A stretch of DNA of 64,000 bases from Sitta carolinensis (taxonomy: Eukaryota > Chordata > Aves > Passeriformes > Sittidae), in assembly GCA_032173965.1 (NCBI GenBank), contig CM063288.1, positions 25,948,001 through 26,012,000 of the forward strand. Direction: 5' to 3'. The translations under genes and the position numbers were made by a program. Every line of letters begins with the position of its first letter. The stretch's first letter is position 1. The notes beneath the pieces are model-generated. The model was not told where the DNA came from, did not search any database, and was given only the letters and a program-made list of their open reading frames with translations. Below are positions 62,720 through 64,000 of this stretch, piece after piece.

Positions 62720-64000
62720 GTAAACATTACTATGTTAGGCAGTGATATGCTGTAGCATGGAGTGCTTTTTTGATTAAAAATAACCTATACTTTTCTTTTT
62801 GTTAGAGACCCCCTTTTTCTGGTTGGATTACAGACAGAGAGGCTGACCATCATTATTTAAAAAGAGGCATTAAAACTTTTAATGCAAAGAAGAAGTTTGA
62901 TGTTCTAAGATTTTCCACATAAACCAACAAAGGAGTAGGAAGCAGCATCATGCTCCTGTGTGTCCTTCCATAGAGGACACTTCTGCCCTCTTACCATTTA
63001 ACTGAAGCATAGCAGAAGGAACCTTGCACTGCTATACCTCATAGCTATAAATGGTGGAAATATCCAGAACCTGCTACTCACCTACTCTCCTTTATTGTAA
63101 TTTTCTTGGGGAAGAAGGGAGACTTGTTCTATTTGCCAATTTAAATTAGAATACTAATTGTCTACATTTTAGTATTATAATGGTTGTTAATTCAGGATGA
63201 AGTTGTTAAAGTAGGTCAGGTAATCAGAACAGAATTTCAATTCTTGCAGGGTAACACCTTCCTGCCCACCTCTGAAGTGCTACGATGGCAGCTCTTGTTA
63301 AAGCTTTGCATGTGTGTACTGTTTCCTTATTGACACTACCTCATGTTCCGTATTTCAGGCTCTTATTTTAGTTCTTCACATGTTTCTCTCTCTATCATAC
63401 AACATTGTTAGCAGAATATCCTAATTGAAGGCAGGCAGTGGTTTGGTCAGTATCTTGTTCCTCAAAGGCTGTATTTCTGCTGAATACAAAATATATGGTT
63501 TGAACAGATCACAGAATGCATGATGAGGTTTGTACCAGAACACTACACTAGTGAAAATCAGGTTAGAAAAGAACAGATAGGATAAAAGTCAAAAGAGTTT
63601 TGTTAGATTGTACCGGGAAGCTAGCATAGCATGTCCTGTGTACCATGTTCTAAGACTTCATAAAGTCCATTTCTTTAATTAAAATAAGCTCAGGTAACAA
63701 TATAATTCAGTGTCTCTTTTAAGGACTTGTCCTCTTCAAACAAACAGGACTATAGTACTTCCCATATAGTAGAAGGATGAGTTATGTCACCTGGCTTTTT
63801 CATCTGCATTGTTGCATTAAAAGGACTAATTAGTTGTTTATCAGTAGTACTTGGCTAGACAGTATTTAAAAGGAGGAGGTAGAGGGAAGAGAAGCAGACG
63901 TGCTTTTCCCATTGAAACTGGCAGGACAAGCAGATGCACAGCAGCCTTTAACTCACATTTGATCAAGTTCTGTAATATTCATACTTCCTATCTTGTAGTT

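Larger units (their letters stand above)
59180..64000 (+). other. ADAM23 intron 25, incomplete
   Basis: At least 4821 bases to the window end. I searched for the short basic tail exon (NVKKRR-like start) after an AG and found no convincing match, so it probably lies further downstream. A G-rich run (61426-61453), an 18-base T tract (62702-62719) and weak exon-like sequences near 61335 and 62806 are the only notable contents. Confidence 0.7.

Noticed and set aside
1..64000. tRNA, rRNA, CRISPR array, endogenous retrovirus or intact transposon
   Set aside because: No tRNA B-box/cloverleaf, spaced repeats, LTR pairs or gag/pol-like frames were noticed on either strand. Only the two CR1 fragments are supported. 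A library search could still reveal very old repeats.

Overview
The window is vertebrate nuclear DNA, most likely from a bird. It is AT-rich with one CpG island, has GT-AG introns throughout, and carries two decayed CR1 LINE fragments, the characteristic retroposon of birds and other sauropsids. The gene is compact (about 53 kb from start codon to last visible exon). The species cannot be named from the sequence.

A single gene accounts for all the coding sequence I can support: ADAM23, on the + strand. I recovered 24 constitutive coding exons plus two alternative transmembrane exons, each placed by homology, reading-frame continuity and GT/AG sites. They join into one open frame of 799 codons plus two bases. 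In order they encode a signal peptide, prodomain, polybasic furin site, catalytically dead metalloprotease domain, disintegrin domain (loop AVNECD), cysteine-rich domain, EGF-like domain and transmembrane segment. The short cytoplasmic-tail exon was not found and probably lies beyond base 64000. ADAM23 is a neuronal adhesion and scaffold protein, known to bind LGI1 and integrin alphaV-beta3; it is not an active protease.

Layout: 1-5640 is upstream DNA without a recognisable gene. About 5780-6480 is the CpG-island promoter, 5' UTR and exon 1. Bases 6443-51065 hold introns 1-23 and exons 2-23. Exon 24 (51066-51177) completes the EGF domain. Bases 54378-54468 and 59089-59179 are two alternative transmembrane exons of identical length (91 bp) and identical phase. 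Bases 59180-64000 are intron, with a few weak exon-like sequences.

The most interesting structure is the duplicated transmembrane exon pair. Its phases force exclusive use: splicing both together creates an immediate stop, and skipping both shifts the frame. Other points are an out-of-frame ATG seven bases before the main start, an in-frame alternative acceptor next to the furin site, a possible intronic polyadenylation product after exon 4, and speculative alternative 3' exons near 61.3 and 62.8 kb. I found no convincing undescribed system, RNA gene, CRISPR array or intact mobile element.
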